Source: Madurella fahalii (lineage: Eukaryota; Ascomycota; Sordariomycetes; Sordariales). From it: DNA of 64,000 nucleotides. This document shows positions 23,568-36,418 of the stretch, one piece after another; positions within the stretch are counted from its first letter, which is position 1, and each line of letters starts with the position of its first letter. A program made the position numbers and the translations under genes. The stretch lies in the NCBI GenBank assembly GCA_029876055.1, contig CM056876.1, forward strand, positions 1,984,001 through 2,048,000, in the 5' to 3' direction. The notes under the pieces were generated by a model, which was not told the DNA's origin, did no database searches, and saw nothing but the letters and a program-made list of their open reading frames with translations.

Positions 23568-25494
23568 AAGTGCAAGCGGGGTATTGGACCCAGCGGGCCC
23601 TCCGTACTCTGTAAGGAGAGTTCGAAGGTGGGTAATCTATCTGTCTGCCTTTCCTGTCACCCGCAGTGCGCTCTCGAGAGGGCCAGCCAGAAGCAGGTGG
23701 GATGATGCACACCCCTCCGTCAGCTACCAGTCTGGCCTTCAGAAAAGCTGCAGCCCATTGTCTCAATACGGATATTCGCAACGTTTGGCTTAGCCAAAAG
23801 CGGCCGTGGAAGCGGAGTAGCCGGCCAATGACTGGCGAGGCCGTTATCCCCCCCGGACCTATAACCGGCTGTCTTAAGCCCTCCTCGACTTTCCGCCCGC
23901 CTTTCCCAGACGTTCGATTCGGTGGACTCGACCATGCCGCCCTATCAAGCTTCCCCGGTTCGTGACCCCTCTCTCACCGTCTCTCTGCCGGCTCTAAAGA
24001 AGTGCAAAGTGGGTGATCGAGGCAGGCAAACACTCGGAGACGTGACTCCGGCTGATGAAACAACCATTTAGGAGCTTCACTAAGTCTTAGCAACTCGGCG
24101 CCCCGAAACCCAGCACGGATTGGGAATGTCGAACTAGACGCCTCTTCTTTCCCGGCCTGAGCGGGACTAGACCGATCTCGGACACGCTCGCCCGCCGGCC
24201 GTGAGCGGCAGACCGTAGCCACAGCTCTCCGCGCTTGCATTGGGCTTTGCTCTTCCCAACGTTTCAAGTCGCGGATCAGAAGACATCTGGAAGCCTCCCG
24301 TTCCCATTCTCTGCCTGTCATCCGCCTCGACCTTGTGATGGGTGTTCAAGCCTCCCATGGCCCCTGCTGCGACTGGGGATCTGTGGAGAACCAACACCCC
24401 TCCCCCCGCTGAATATATGGTGCCGGGATCGTCAACTCTCCGTTCCCGGTACAACTACATCAGACTAGCAGTTGGCGATGCCGCAAACGTGTTATTTCAA
24501 ATCTTTTTGCAGCAGCACAGCATGCTGTGTCATGGGGCTGCCCCACGGGGCTCCCTTCGAGCCTGGCGCAGATGGGTCGTCGATTCGCTCCGAGACGACA
24601 CCAGTAAATGCGACGGCAATCTCAAGAACCGGGGTTCAAAAGTGTCATGTTTTTTTTATTTATGGTCAGGACCTGGGCCCAGCGTGTTTGGTGTACCACG
24701 AGGCGCTTACCGCAGGCTTTGATCCCGCTCCGCATGCGACAGACACCGTGGCCATGGGTCGAGTCCTCACGGGCCACTCCATACTTGCTGCGCCCGCCTG
24801 GCCTCCGTCTTTCCCCGGTTCCCCCGGTTTCCCAAGACAAAGCAACTGCCCGAGTGTACATGCCGGCGTTTGTACCGTGCCGCTCCCAAAAAGCCCGCCA
24901 ACCGGCATCCTCCTGGGTCGCATTTAGCGCAAACCTTCGCTTAATAGCGAGGCTTCTGCGTGATGGAGGCCCTTCGTCCCTTGATCCCCATTGAGAATTC
25001 CAAATGGCACTTGGCGCGCCACGGAGCAAGCTCAGATCACCCGGACAGCACGAGTCGGTGCCGAGCCGGACAATTGTGGCGCTCCGGGCCGTAACAAGGC
25101 CTGTGCCTCCCCCCCCCCTCCAATCTGCCTGGCATGCCGAGCAATTTCGGGTACCAAACTTTCTCTCGTTGAATTACCCTTCATGCTGCCTCTCATGTGG
25201 TCATCGAATCATCGAAATAGTCCGGTCCGTGGCAGGCAGCAAGCTGGTGGCAACCTTCTTCGGCTTGGGGGTTGTGCTGATGGAGGGTGCCAATTTGTGA
25301 CCCGCGGACACCCGCCCGGAGCACACAACATGCCGGACTGGCCCCCCTTGCTCCACGAGCCAAAAATATCGCCACATAGATGAATTGCACGGCCGGGCTG
25401 CATTCAATATATCGTATATTTTGAGGCTCTTCGTTGATCGAGGCCGGGGCCTGACGGGCGACAGTCGAACAGATGGTCTTTCGAAGAAAGCGCA

Positions 25495-25509
25495 CCCCCC
25501 CCCCCCCCC
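25495..25509. repeat. Poly-C run (15 C)
   Basis: Homopolymer of fifteen C in the gene desert. Confidence 0.85.
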
Positions 25510-28340
25510 TTCCCAGCTGACGGCGCACGGCGCGTCGTGACACCAGGGTCCTTGCCCATCTCGCCGCGTAGGCCCTCTCGCTCTCAGGGCGCAAAGTTCA
25601 GTGTCTTTCTCTCTCCTCCTCCCCTCCGGCTCTGGATCAACAACAACCAACCGCAGGCACCGGACGGAATGGTCCTACCTTGGCCCCCCTGACAAGGCAT
25701 CAGGATTCACTTCATCCATCCCCTTCCAAGCCCAGGCCAGCTGAAGGCTCAACCGCAGGCACTCGATCCTTTGGACCACTTTGGACGAGTCGGCACCGGG
25801 CGTCGAAAATGTCTGCTAAAGTAGGAAGGTCCGGTCGGCCATACACTGTCGGTCCATTTTCACCCGCCGCCCCGGCCCAGCTCATGGAAAGAGTCGCCCA
25901 GCGGCGTAATCTTGGGCCGAACGAAAGGGAATCCGCAAGTCTGTTCCCCAGTCGCTGTTCGGGTCGCCCCGGCCTGGCCCCCGCCCGTGGTTCACACACC
26001 GCCGGTGTTTTCACTCCCCGTGCATCGTCCCCAGAGACTTGAGCCATGCCTTTCCCCTCTGCGGATGGTGATGGCGAGTGGACAAGCCGACGCGCCTAGG
26101 TTAGGTTAGGGGGGGGTTCCCGCACTCGGTCCCTTCCCGTCGCGGAGGGACGGGTGAACCGGGTTCGGAGGGGAAAGGCGTACCGTACCGTAACCGTACC
26201 GCAACGCATCCTCTTGGGTTTCCTCGCGACGGGACTTTATGAGCCAGGTATCTCCCCCTCCCTTTCCCCTCCCGCCCCTTTTTACTCTCTCTCTCTCTCT
26301 CACCCCGGCAAGTGGTCATGAGTAAATATCCTTGCCTATAGGGCTGGTATTTTATCTCCCGATGGCTGCTAAGAAACACAGAGTCGGTCGGGTTGCGTGC
26401 TGTACTGCTACTCCTGCTGCTGCTGCTTCCAAGTGACTTCGCTCCACTTTGCAGCTCACGTCCTTCCCCCGGCGTCCAGTCTGCTTGCGCATTGCCGGCT
26501 AAGTTGGATAAGTCGTGGTTCCCCGCTCCTCGTGGACCAAAACCACAAGGCGGGTGGTTTCTGCACTCTGTTTTCTGCTGCTGTCGCCGCGGCTCTTGCC
26601 TGCTTCTGTCGAATCTTGCAGATGCGGGAAGGACAGGCGTACCTGAAATGCCCACGGAACGGCTCCCCGCGCTGGGTAAGTCTGTAAGTGCTATAAGTCG
26701 CGAGTTAATTGTTTTATCTGCTAGTGTTTGTGGTGTTATAAACCGGGTCAGGAGGCCTTATAAGTTGCCGCGTCCGCTATGGCCTCTTTTGGCGTTTGTT
26801 TGAAAATTGTTTGAAGTGTTTTGGGGGTTAGTCGCGCTTTGATGCCTCTGCTTCTGCAGGTAGAAGAAGTGGTTTGCTTGAGACATGGCAACACCCCTGT
26901 CAAAAGCCCTGTCATATTACTATTTCGACTACTACCTTTGCCTAGTACGTTGAGAGTTTCGTTGTTGTGTCTTTGGATTGCTAGCACAACTACTAGTCTA
27001 TGCTAGTATTATCTATCAGATCCTCAATTGGGGTGGGAAACGGCTAAGATCGCGATGTCTCTGCCCAGCGGCATTAGCTGGCGGTATTAAGAGACTGGCA
27101 TCAGGTGGCTCGAGCGGCCGGCCAGACCTGGGGGAACAGGGCAAGCGTTAGTTTCCACTTCACCCAGACTTGGGCGCTCTCTGGTGTCCCTCTCCCGCTT
27201 TCCCGGGGCTTCGGCAGGCAGCGCGCTCCCTCCCTCCGCAACATGGCTCCCTTTCCTAGAAACAGGCAACCATGGCACCACAGAGTGTTACCGCGATACT
27301 GTATGTACACCGCCGTCTCTGAGGTGGTGACCCGGATCTGGGCCTGGGGAATGCCTGACCTGGATCGAATACGATAGATTGGGTGATTAGTAGATCAGGG
27401 GAGCGGAGTTAGTTACGTAGTATCTTGCCCCGTACGAATCCGGGGTACTTTCCCTACTTCTTTTTCTCTCCGTATTTATTTTTTCTTTATTTCCCTTTTT
27501 GGTGTTATTTCCCTTTGATATTTGTTTTCATGTTTAGTATTTGCCTTCCAAGTTCCTTTCCCCTGACAGAAAGTCCTCATGATGGCATCATACTCTTTTT
27601 CCTTCGTCCCCCTCTCCCCCATTTACTTTATCCCGGACTGCTACTTACTAGCCCACAGATCTATTATGATATCGAGTTGCTGTTATAAGCACAGATTCGG
27701 ACCAGTGCATCCCTCCAACAAACCGTCTCGCCGCCGACACGTTACGTTCGTAAGTACTACTTGCATTATGCATGTTTCAGGTGTCACGCTCCAAAGACGT
27801 ATGCAGCGACAACTGCGACATTGTCGCTAACAGGACCACCTGAAGATGTAACATAGCCTATATGCAGACATACGAGTGCGTCCTTCGATTCCTACTACTA
27901 CACGTGTCGTTGGCCCTCTCCCGATCTTGCTGTTTTAGGCCGGGTGCATTTTGCTTGGTATGCTCTTGGTATGCTCTTGTTCTTGCACCGAAGGGGAGCG
28001 GGGAGGGAGGGGAGCGGTTGATGGGGGCCTGTTTGTCTGGTTTTCTGTCCTGCCGCTTGCTCGATTCGGGCTGCCTCGCTACCGGCTTTTTTTATACCGT
28101 TCGACGGACGGCATTCCATGTGCCGGTGTGGTGTGGAGGGGCACACGCAGGAAGGGCCGCGCCGAAAATCGTGTCAAAAGCCAAGCAAAGCACACCCACG
28201 CACTGGCCCTTACGTTAATGTGCCCAACCCTCCCCACCGCCGACTGTGAAGGATATGGTTGTCTTACTGCTATACGATACCTGATACATCATTCTGATTT
28301 CCGACCCACGTCCGAGGCTGGAAGTTTTTAATGGTGTTTC

Positions 28341-28360
28341 TTTTTTTTTTTTTTTTTTTT
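28341..28360. repeat. Poly-T run (20 T) followed by CT-rich tract
   Basis: Twenty T residues, then CCCTCTCTCT. A long T tract beside a CT tract is common in fungal promoters and could mark a transcription start of an unannotated RNA; that is speculation. Confidence 0.85.
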
Positions 28361-31300
28361 CCCTCTCTCTAACTCTCTCTTTCGCTGAAACATCATCTCC
28401 GTTCTTGTCCTTCGCTATCGCCACCAGCTGCTTGGTCTGGTCAGGTCTGGCCTGGTCTGGTCAGAACGTCTCCGGTATACGAAAACCCCCCGTCCCTGTC
28501 CAAAGATAATGGGTCCACTGATTGTTACGGCCCCCAACACAACGGCGGGACAACGGCCCTACCGGGACGGCTCCCGGGAGTTTCTGATTGGGTTCTGGTT
28601 GAGCGATTGAGGTGTCTGATTGGAAGGCTGGCGTGCTCACCGGTTCGGCATTGGCTGTTTAATTATTTAAATTTTTCTCGTTTTCTGGGCCTTGCTATTG
28701 GGTATTTGGTTTTGGATGTTACCCTCCCCCTCCTCCCCTTGCTCCCTTATTTGGTAGTGGCTTCTTGACTGCACCTGTCACTCCACGGCGGGTGCAGCAC
28801 AGTGTAATGGACGGGGACAGGGTAAGGGTCATCTAGCGAACATGGGGGAGACGATTCGGTTAGGATCGTAGGCGGATTTTCTTACGACTGTGCTAACTGT
28901 TACTACTTTCACCCCCCCATTTTTAGAATCATACCACCTGCTCCGCCCTCAAAGTAGCTTATCGGACTTGTGGTAGCATCCCACTCCCACAGGTGTGGTA
29001 CACCAGAGCAAGGTCACCGGTGAGCTCAATGATGGTGGAGGGATCATGTAAGGGTAGATATGGAATTGACCGCTCCTCCCCGCTGGCTGTGAGATAGCGG
29101 CGTGCACGCGGCGAAGTCGGTATCCGTTCGGGTCAACCATAGCGAGATGTTGGGTGGCATCCTTAGAGCATTTGCATTCATGTCGGAGGATCTGATGCGG
29201 TTGTCTTTGCCTTGATTTTTCATACAATGCATCATCTTGTTTCGGGGTTTATGTTATTCAGGTAATAGATAACATAATAAAAGACAAGCTTACGGCCATG
29301 ATCTTGTCACATAATTCTCGCGTGTTTTAACGGCGCCACTACTCGGTGGAGAGACCAGGTGTTCTGGAGAAGTCCCGGTATTGAAAACTCGGGGTCTGCA
29401 GTTTCGTCGCTGAGCGCCGTATGCGATTTCAACTAGCAGGCCCAAGCACGTGAACATGAAATGTCTCAGCCTTACACATGTGAGACCCAAAAACATGGCT
29501 TGCCCTATCAACGGACAGACGGAAAGATAGACTGCTCTAGATTCAGCGCTGTGCAACTGCGGTTCATATAACACTAGAATCAGTTCCCCCTCACCGTCGT
29601 GGCCGTTATCAACTCGCCTGCCTGCACCGCGGCTATCAAATCCCTCGATATCCGGTCAACGTGAGCCAAGGTTTCTGGAAGCCAAAGTGGCGGATCGCAA
29701 TGGCCTGAACTGGGAGCCAACATCTAGATTCCCAGTTTCTCCATCATTGGCCTCGCAAGGTGCTTGGTTTCTGAGGGATGGGAAGTTCTCATCACCGCGA
29801 TGCTGTCTTTCCTGGAAAGTCGTCATATCCGTTCTCCCGATTACACCCATCGATCGACCTGGATGATATCACAGCAATATGCCTCAAACCCCCCCACTCT
29901 CAGCCGTCAGAGATAGTCGACGATCAACCTGCCGATCCGTGCTGTAAGCCATCGCATCCACGTGTCACCCAGTGTCGGTCACGCAATCTCGGGCAGCCAC
30001 GCCGTGTCTCAGCGATTGGCAAGGGCCGATCGAAATCAAAGCGCAGAGGCGTTAAAAACCGGTGGCTGACATCATCGGATGCGACGGGCGAAGCAAAGCG
30101 GTGGCCAAGAGCGGCAGGGGGGGTACCGCAAACGGGCAGAGAGGTTGACAAGCAGAGGGATCGCGCTAGCGTCGAATCGAAAATCAGAACCTCATCACGC
30201 AGGATCTTGGGCGGGCCCTTCGTTTGCGATGTGACAGGCCTCGGACCACTGTGCGTCTACGGTTGGGGCGACCGATTCCGGTACCGAACGGAGCTATCAG
30301 AACCTGGATAGTGCAGGCCCACGGGTTGTTGCAACGGTCAAGAGCCCACCCCCGATGCAGATTGTGACCAGATTCGCGCTTTGGTTCGATGTACCGGTGA
30401 CGGGAAGCTAACCTGTTCGTTTGTCGACGAGTTAAAAATTGATCAGCGCACTTCTGCTGCTGCGACATGGCTGCATGAATACCTAATCAAGCCTCCTCCC
30501 CGTCCCCCTTCTCATTGGAAGGAAGAGCGCTCTGCTTGCTGCCCTCTGCGCACTTGCTCGTCACAACACGCCCTGTGGCTGCTCCCCGGGCCTCGTTGGT
30601 GCTGCAACAGAAACGGGTCAGATGGACGTCGACAACAAGTCTTTTTTTTCCTGACTGGCTCTTTGAGGGAACGGAGGGTGAGTTCGGCAGCCGTGATTGG
30701 CTTCGCTGCATGTTCGGCACGATGTAACGACGGCACACGGAAGTCAAAGTGGAGGGCTGGACCCCTGGCCCCCCTCGAGAGAGCACTCGTGGTGGGATCG
30801 GCTCCACGCCCCTTGCCCGCAGGAGCACCTGGCCGTTGTCAAATCTCGCTCCCATCCCCGCTATCGATTTGCAGGGACGAGGAAAACGGTGCTGCTCTTC
30901 CGGCTTGGGGCTAGGTAAATTTAGAAGCAAGGACCTGCTGCCCGGTGACGGCCCTCCAAAACGCCTGCTGAGCGACGGGGCATGGAGTGGTAGATGAAGG
31001 GAGATTGAAGGAACCGGGCGATCAGTCAGGTGATTCGAGTTGGAGACGGCGTACAGATGGAGCTGATGCACATCATCAATGGACGGAGGGACGGTAAAGT
31101 GAGGGGAAGCAAGGCACGCCGTGCGGAGAAGTTGGCCACGATACCGGGGCGGCCGGAGGCGGGCTTCACTTGGGGAGGCTGCGAGGCTGTTGGAGACTCG
31201 TAGTGAGTGTGATTGAGCGTGAGTATGGGTGTGGGTGTGGATGTGGGTGCGTGTGCGTGTGCGTCTATGTTGTGAAGGAGCAGCAGGCGGGCGGGCGGAA

Positions 31301-31599
31301 AGTGAAGGATCCAGGTTTGCGTGTCCCCTTGGCCACCATTCCGCCGTGCCACAAACGCCAGAGCTCAATAGTTATCAGCGATCCAGTCGCGGCTCGCTCC
31401 AGCTGACTTGATTGGCGAGCGGGATCCCCTCACGAGACTCGTTTAAGAAGGTCGAAAGATGCTCCAGCAGCGGAAGCGAGATGGGTGCCGAGTAAAGAAC
31501 TGACCGAGCGAGCCTTGCTACGTCGCATGTCTTTCGCTATCAGGGGTCGCAGTCAAGGCCGCATGATAGGGCAGAGGTGAGAAGACGAGACAGGCTGTT

Positions 31600-31690
31600 G
31601 CCTGCCTTGACTGCTGGACTGCCTGACTGCTGGACTGCCGGACTGTCTGACTTCCTGCCTGACTGCCTGCCGTGCTGCGCTGCCTGCCGG
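31600..31690. repeat. Degenerate CTGCCTGACTG minisatellite
   Basis: About eight imperfect units of ctgcctgactg/ctgctggactg. Visible directly; non-coding. Confidence 0.75.
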
Positions 31691-32287
31691 AGTTGCTACC
31701 CCAGCCAGAGGTTCGCCTTCCAGGTATGTGCCGCTGTGGCATCGCGGGCGAAATAGCGGGCGTTGTTGCAACAGCAACTTTGCCACTTGGGCATGTTCGA
31801 CGACTGAGATGGGTCGAGTTGGCAGGCATCTGTCCCGATTTGGAGGCTGTCGCAATCCGGATGCGGGATGGTCCAAGGTTCTGGTACTCGTCAGGAAGCA
31901 AGGCATGTCCAGGTTGGCAGGCCCGCGTATGCAGGCACTTGACAGCTGCAGGCCGACCGCTCAGAAGCTCTCCATCCCGGGCTTCGCCAGATGCCGTCTG
32001 TCTCCATCCCGCGATCGCAACGGCACCACATTCGCCCGCCGGTCCAGGGTGGGTTTGCTGACTCGAACGCGTTTTGTGCCTGTGTGCAGGGCTCTTCTGT
32101 CAGCAGGGCCAGTGCCTCCTTGGCGACCGCACTCAGCGCTGTTCCGCCCGCCATTTCTCGGCCCAGGATAACAGGAGCAAACTGTCTGCTCCCGTTTTCC
32201 GGATGCGTAGCCCTTGCACACCGGTATACAACGTTTCGTTGCCAAGTCTGGATGGGGGAGGGGGAGGGGGAAGGGGGGGTGTGTGTG

Positions 32288-32296
32288 GTACAGTAC
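32288..32296. promoter_or_regulatory. GTACAGTAC motif copy
   Basis: Copy of the recurrent 9-mer immediately before the GT repeat at 32322. Confidence 0.4.
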
Positions 32297-32321
32297 TTAC
32301 CCGGGTGTGTCTCTGGGTGTT

Positions 32322-32345
32322 TGTGTGTGTGTGTGTGTGTGTGTG
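32322..32345. repeat. (GT)12 microsatellite with GTGTGC extension
   Basis: Uninterrupted GT run followed by three to four GTGTGC units. Non-coding. Confidence 0.93.
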
Positions 32346-33869
32346 CGTGTGCGTGTGCGTGTGCCGCATCGACAACCGTCATGATCCTACGGGTCTTCGA
32401 GGTCCGCTTTCTCGATCCGCCGCCAGTGTACTTTGCCAACGTTACTCATGTTATTATTATCATTATCATCTTTCTGTTAAGACATCAAAGCGCCGGCGGC
32501 CTCCTGGGGTCGATGCTGGCTTGGAAAGAATCGCGGTGGATGTGACTTTCGCAAGCGGAAGGTCGCCTTCTCGTCTCGCTCACTCTCAACCACAGCAACC
32601 CTTACCGAATGAGAGCCCCACAGGCGAGGAGTTAGGGCTGACTCACTGGCTGAGAAGGCTCTTTTCCCCGTTTCAACTGTCGACTCGAATGGCGGGCGGT
32701 TGGCGATTGCGACTCGCAATGTCACGCCCAGTCACGCCCAATCTCGCACAGACCCATGGTTCATTTCAAAATCTCTCCTTCCTTCCCCGGTTTATCTCGA
32801 GTCTTTTGCCTGCTCCCCGCAAACTTCGCACCCTGACCCTTGCTCCCATGCTACCGTAGCAGACACTGACGAACAGTTGGCCCAGTCGTCGACCCCATCG
32901 TCGACCCAGTCGTTGGTCAGCGGTCAGCCTCGTGTTTCAACATTCGCATGCTCATCCGGCGCGGCCCGACGGTGACACCCAACCTTGCAGGCTGCTTGGA
33001 AGAGGGATTCAACCCCCGAGATTAACATTTCGTCGGCCAGGTCTTGGGCTCACAATTCAGGGCCCTCTGGGAAAAGAAAGAAAGAAAAACTTTGTAAACC
33101 AGAGCTGCAGCTGTGTTTTGAGATAGTCAACTCCGCCCCGCCCCTGCCTAGGATTGAGTGAAGAGGAATGCCTGGGTAAGTTTGGGTCACGAAGCCAGTT
33201 TAATCCTATGGGAGAAATTTTCGTGGATGTAGTGGTATTCAGATAATCACCTTAGGAGCGCCTCGCTCTGAAGAATTACGAACTACAATGCTGTTCCATT
33301 AGAGAATGAAACCACCGACATACAGATATTTAAATACGTTTCCTGGGCAAAAATTTCGTCCCAACTAGCTAGGTGCTTTGAATACTCTCCAGAGACCTCT
33401 TAGTATATCCGATAAACTGCAGTGAGCAATAGAAATAGGGAAAAGAAAGGTCTTCTCCAACGCAATACCCTACGTTGACGTAGCACTATGATACCCATTC
33501 CATAGAAGTAATAAGACCAGTGCCCGTCTCTATTCCCGGGGTTTCTTCTTGTCCTCGGGCGATCGTATCTAAAGCACCTTGACGATATTTTAGTCCCCAG
33601 ATGGAGGCTGGAACTATCTAATATTACGAGAGAAACTCCGTCTACTGATCCGTACTAATTTTTGGATGCTTGAGCCGAAGATTCAATCTCGGCAGGCTTG
33701 ATAATACTGCTTCCTCTAAGCAAGAAGCCGAATTCGACAAATTTCAAGGATTACTGATTAGTACATCTACGCAATGGGACACTTGAACTTCCGGCTATCA
33801 TCCTAGCTGCCTCTCAAAAATATCGCGGAACAGAGCGTATCCTCGAACCGAATCCGGGGTGCCATACTC

Positions 33870-34954
33870 TTAGAACAGTCCCACGGAGCTACGGAGCTCC
33901 TGGTCACGACCGCCGGTCAGAAAACGTGGAGGCGCTCCTGCGGTGGCGACGGTGAGGGAGGGCTGCCAGCGGGCTTGGTGGAGGAAGCACATTTCGAAGG
34001 AGCAGGTGGTGCAGCGTATTCTGTTGAAGTCTAGAAATGTGTCGGTGCATATGAGGCATTTCCCAGCCGGTGTGGATGAGGAAGCCAGTGGAGTAGGGAC
34101 TTGAAGAATGCGGGAACCGTCGGGCGAATTCATAGAAACTAGCTTAAGGCCTGGGCAGTTTCCTTTGGTAAAGTCAACAGGATCGCGGATCCGGCCGTGT
34201 ATCTCCATGTGAGTGTGAAATTCGGGGGCAGGAGCGTAGGCCTCAAGTGTCGGGCTAAGTGTCGCCGACAGCAGTCATCGGGCACTTGATCTACTTGGTA
34301 GATGCTAGGTTCCTCCGCCAGTCCCTTGGGACGCCCGAAACTGCCACGGGATAGAAACACTCGTCGCAGACTGGCCGCAAGCAGCATGGTGTGGGTCTAG
34401 AAGATGAGCAAATAAACTCGCTAGTGGGCCAGAGATGCACACGGGGAAAGGGGGGAAGTTCAAACGAACGGGGAGGTCCCGACATAGTCCTCGCGGCCGT
34501 CAGTTTTGTAGCCTCTCATGAAGCATAAGCTAGTATCGGAAAGTCAAGGGAGGGTTGATGAATCGGACGGGTCCCAGTGCTCCACGGGCTCTGATGGGGC
34601 GGGATGTATCGCGCAACCGGTTCGCAATCCGCATCCAGGTGTCGAGCAACAGAGCTTCCTGTTGAGCTATCTTTTTAAGGTCCTTAACTCGATGTCCCAA
34701 CAAAGTCTTCAGTTTCTCGCTAGCGATCAATTTTCTGATGAGCATGCGGGCTCCAACTAATGTTGAGTCGAGTTCAGGCACGCCATAATCTGCCCAAATC
34801 TGAGTCGACTTTGTTGATTGATGCATTCAATCAAGCAGTCCCGCAGCAACTTGTTTTCGCTTTCCAGAATCTCGACCCGTAACTGACACTCGTCCGTTTG
34901 GATCTCAGCGTTGAGTTCCGGTCCCTGCTGCTGCTGCTGGGCGCTCGGCATCAT
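33870..34954 (-). pseudogene. IBR/RING-like zinc-finger gene, probably broken
   Basis: Four overlapping minus-strand frames read like pieces of one protein. The first (from ATG 34954) is a Gln-rich start followed by a coiled-coil region (RVEILESENKLLRDCL). The coiled coil seems to continue in another frame at 34826-34530 (LVGARMLIRKL). Next is a Cys-containing piece, CLRPVCDECF (34291-34485), then PDDCCRRHLA near 34265. Last is a zinc-binding block with CLICTDTFLDF and RCTTCSFEMCFLHQ (33870-34240) that matches the CxxC spacing of IBR domains in RBR-type ubiquitin ligases. The gaps between frames (about 25 nt at 34760) are too short for introns, so at least one or two frameshifts are likely. 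It could instead be a real gene I have failed to splice. The neighbourhood is A/T-richer than the coding genes around it, which fits decay. Confidence 0.4.
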
Positions 34955-35989
34955 TCCCCTGTCCCGTCGCTACCAGAAACTGGATGGTGTCAATGATAGG
35001 TTTCTTATGAAGATGCCCAGCAGAGTGTCCATGGTCGTTGAGGATCGATTTGCATTGAATGCTGGTTGCTTTGCCTGGGCGGCCAGGCCACCGAGGGGCT
35101 CTCGTACTGGCTTATCGTGAACTGTCCCTCGTCATTGACAAAAAAGGCTAATTACTGTGGTAAAACAAAGATAATAAAGACAATGCTCGTTGCCGGTGCC
35201 CGGTTTCGACTTCAAAGGCAATGAGTGCGATATTGCGTGGCACTCCCTAAACAATGAAAGCTGGAAGGTGGAGAGTGCGTGATAGACTTATCCGTGCGGT
35301 TGCAAGGTTCCTATTTCTCAGCCAATAACCCCATAAAAGCACGGGGAAATCAAATAGGCCGAAGGACCACTAATATCTCAGATACCAGTGACTCAACCGA
35401 AGGAATTTTCAAAAATACCAACTGCATGTTGATAAATATTACAGTGTGGAAACTCGTTCAAAGCTCAATAGAAGATGTAGTAATTGACTGATTCATTCCA
35501 AGTTGGGAGCGGAAAGGCGTTGCAAGGGCCACGTCTGGCTCATATAGAAACCAAATAGTACTTGGCAACTTGCTACGGGCTGGTGTATGCGAAGGAGATG
35601 CGGTCGAGAAATGACTTCACTAGTGCCATTTGTTCAATGCTTAGCACGGATAAGTGAAAAGGCCCAGGCATATGAGGTTCATAAACAATGAACTCGAGGC
35701 GTGCTATTTGGCATGTCATGTCTTATTAAGACGCCTACTAAGTAAGGTAGTACCAGCATTTTCCATCCATGGTCATGGATTACACATAGATATGAACAAC
35801 TTGTAACCCCCCGAGCCTCAAGTAGTAGTTATAAACGTGGAGAAATCTCCAATCACCGTAATAATATCAGCACCGCCGACTAAGTAGTATTCCTAACGCG
35901 CAACATCACTAGTAGTACCTTATCTTCCCCAGCAATAACTCGTCACTACTTTAGTAGCAGTACTGATTTTCCACCAGTGATAATTAGTC
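34955..35989. other. A/T-rich intergenic DNA
   Basis: A/T-rich with many TA dinucleotides, especially 35130-35980. No gene supported. It and the A/T-rich block at about 33190-33850 bracket the broken zinc-finger gene and could be RIP-mutated relic DNA; a dinucleotide count is required. Confidence 0.45.
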
Positions 35990-36418
35990 ATGGAAACTAA
36001 GATCAGTTTCCCCAGAGGCTCGTTCGACATCCAAGCCTACAACAAAATCCGAGTCTACATCCCGTTCTCGCTACTCCCTTCGCTGGATTACACTATCTGT
36101 CCTGAAGCTCTCACAGCCAGCCACAGCGCCGAGGATATCGCCGCGAGATTATACTATGCACTCAACAGGGTCATGACTGCCATCGGCCACAGAGTCGACT
36201 CCAGCGCCGCCTGGACGCGTGACGGTGCGGATGCCGATTACAGGCTCGAGCGCGGTGCGAACGGACAGCCGCGGGCCATCGCGTTTACCATGGAACGGCA
36301 CCCTACTCGATACGTGCCCGCTTTTCTGCGGCGGCCGGCGTGGGTGGAGTGCGCGGATACGCTGCGAGACGGAGTCCTGGAGTGTGACGCCTACATGTCC
36401 CCGGTTCTGGCCGTTTAG
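35990..36418 (+). CDS. Small uncharacterised protein (142 aa)
   Basis: Intact single-exon frame from ATG 35990 to TAG 36416-36418, inside A/T-rich flanks but itself G/C-rich with third-position bias, which argues for coding. Contains YNKIRVYIPFSLLPSLDYTICPEA and a Trp/Arg-rich C-terminal part. No signal peptide, membrane segment or domain recognised. The start is the first ATG after in-frame stops. It may be lineage-specific. Confidence 0.5.
   Translation: METKISFPRGSFDIQAYNKIRVYIPFSLLPSLDYTICPEALTASHSAEDIAARLYYALNRVMTAIGHRVDSSAAWTRDGADADYRLERGANGQPRAIAFTMERHPTRYVPAFLRRPAWVECADTLRDGVLECDAYMSPVLAV

Larger units (their letters stand above)
16075..33869. other. Roughly 17.8 kb gene desert upstream of the velvet gene
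   Basis: No ORF here shows a recognisable domain, a convincing exon chain or coding-like composition. The longest minus-strand frame (30487-31368) is low-complexity and driven by a (CA)n-like tract. The sequence is GC-moderate, unlike A/T-rich RIP-mutated DNA, and contains many microsatellites, homopolymer runs, CT-rich tracts and five copies of the GTACAGTAC/GTACTGTAC motif. The first kilobase or more is expected to hold the vosA promoter and 5' leader. Unspliced or spliced long non-coding RNAs cannot be excluded by eye. Confidence 0.6.

Noticed and set aside
29778..30311. 177-codon plus-strand ORF in the gene desert
   Set aside because: No domain, no homologue recognised and amino-acid composition like a random G/C-rich frame.
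30487..31368. 293-codon minus-strand ORF in the gene desert
   Set aside because: Composition is driven by (CA)n-like repeats and Ser/Pro/Arg low complexity; no domain, no splice context.
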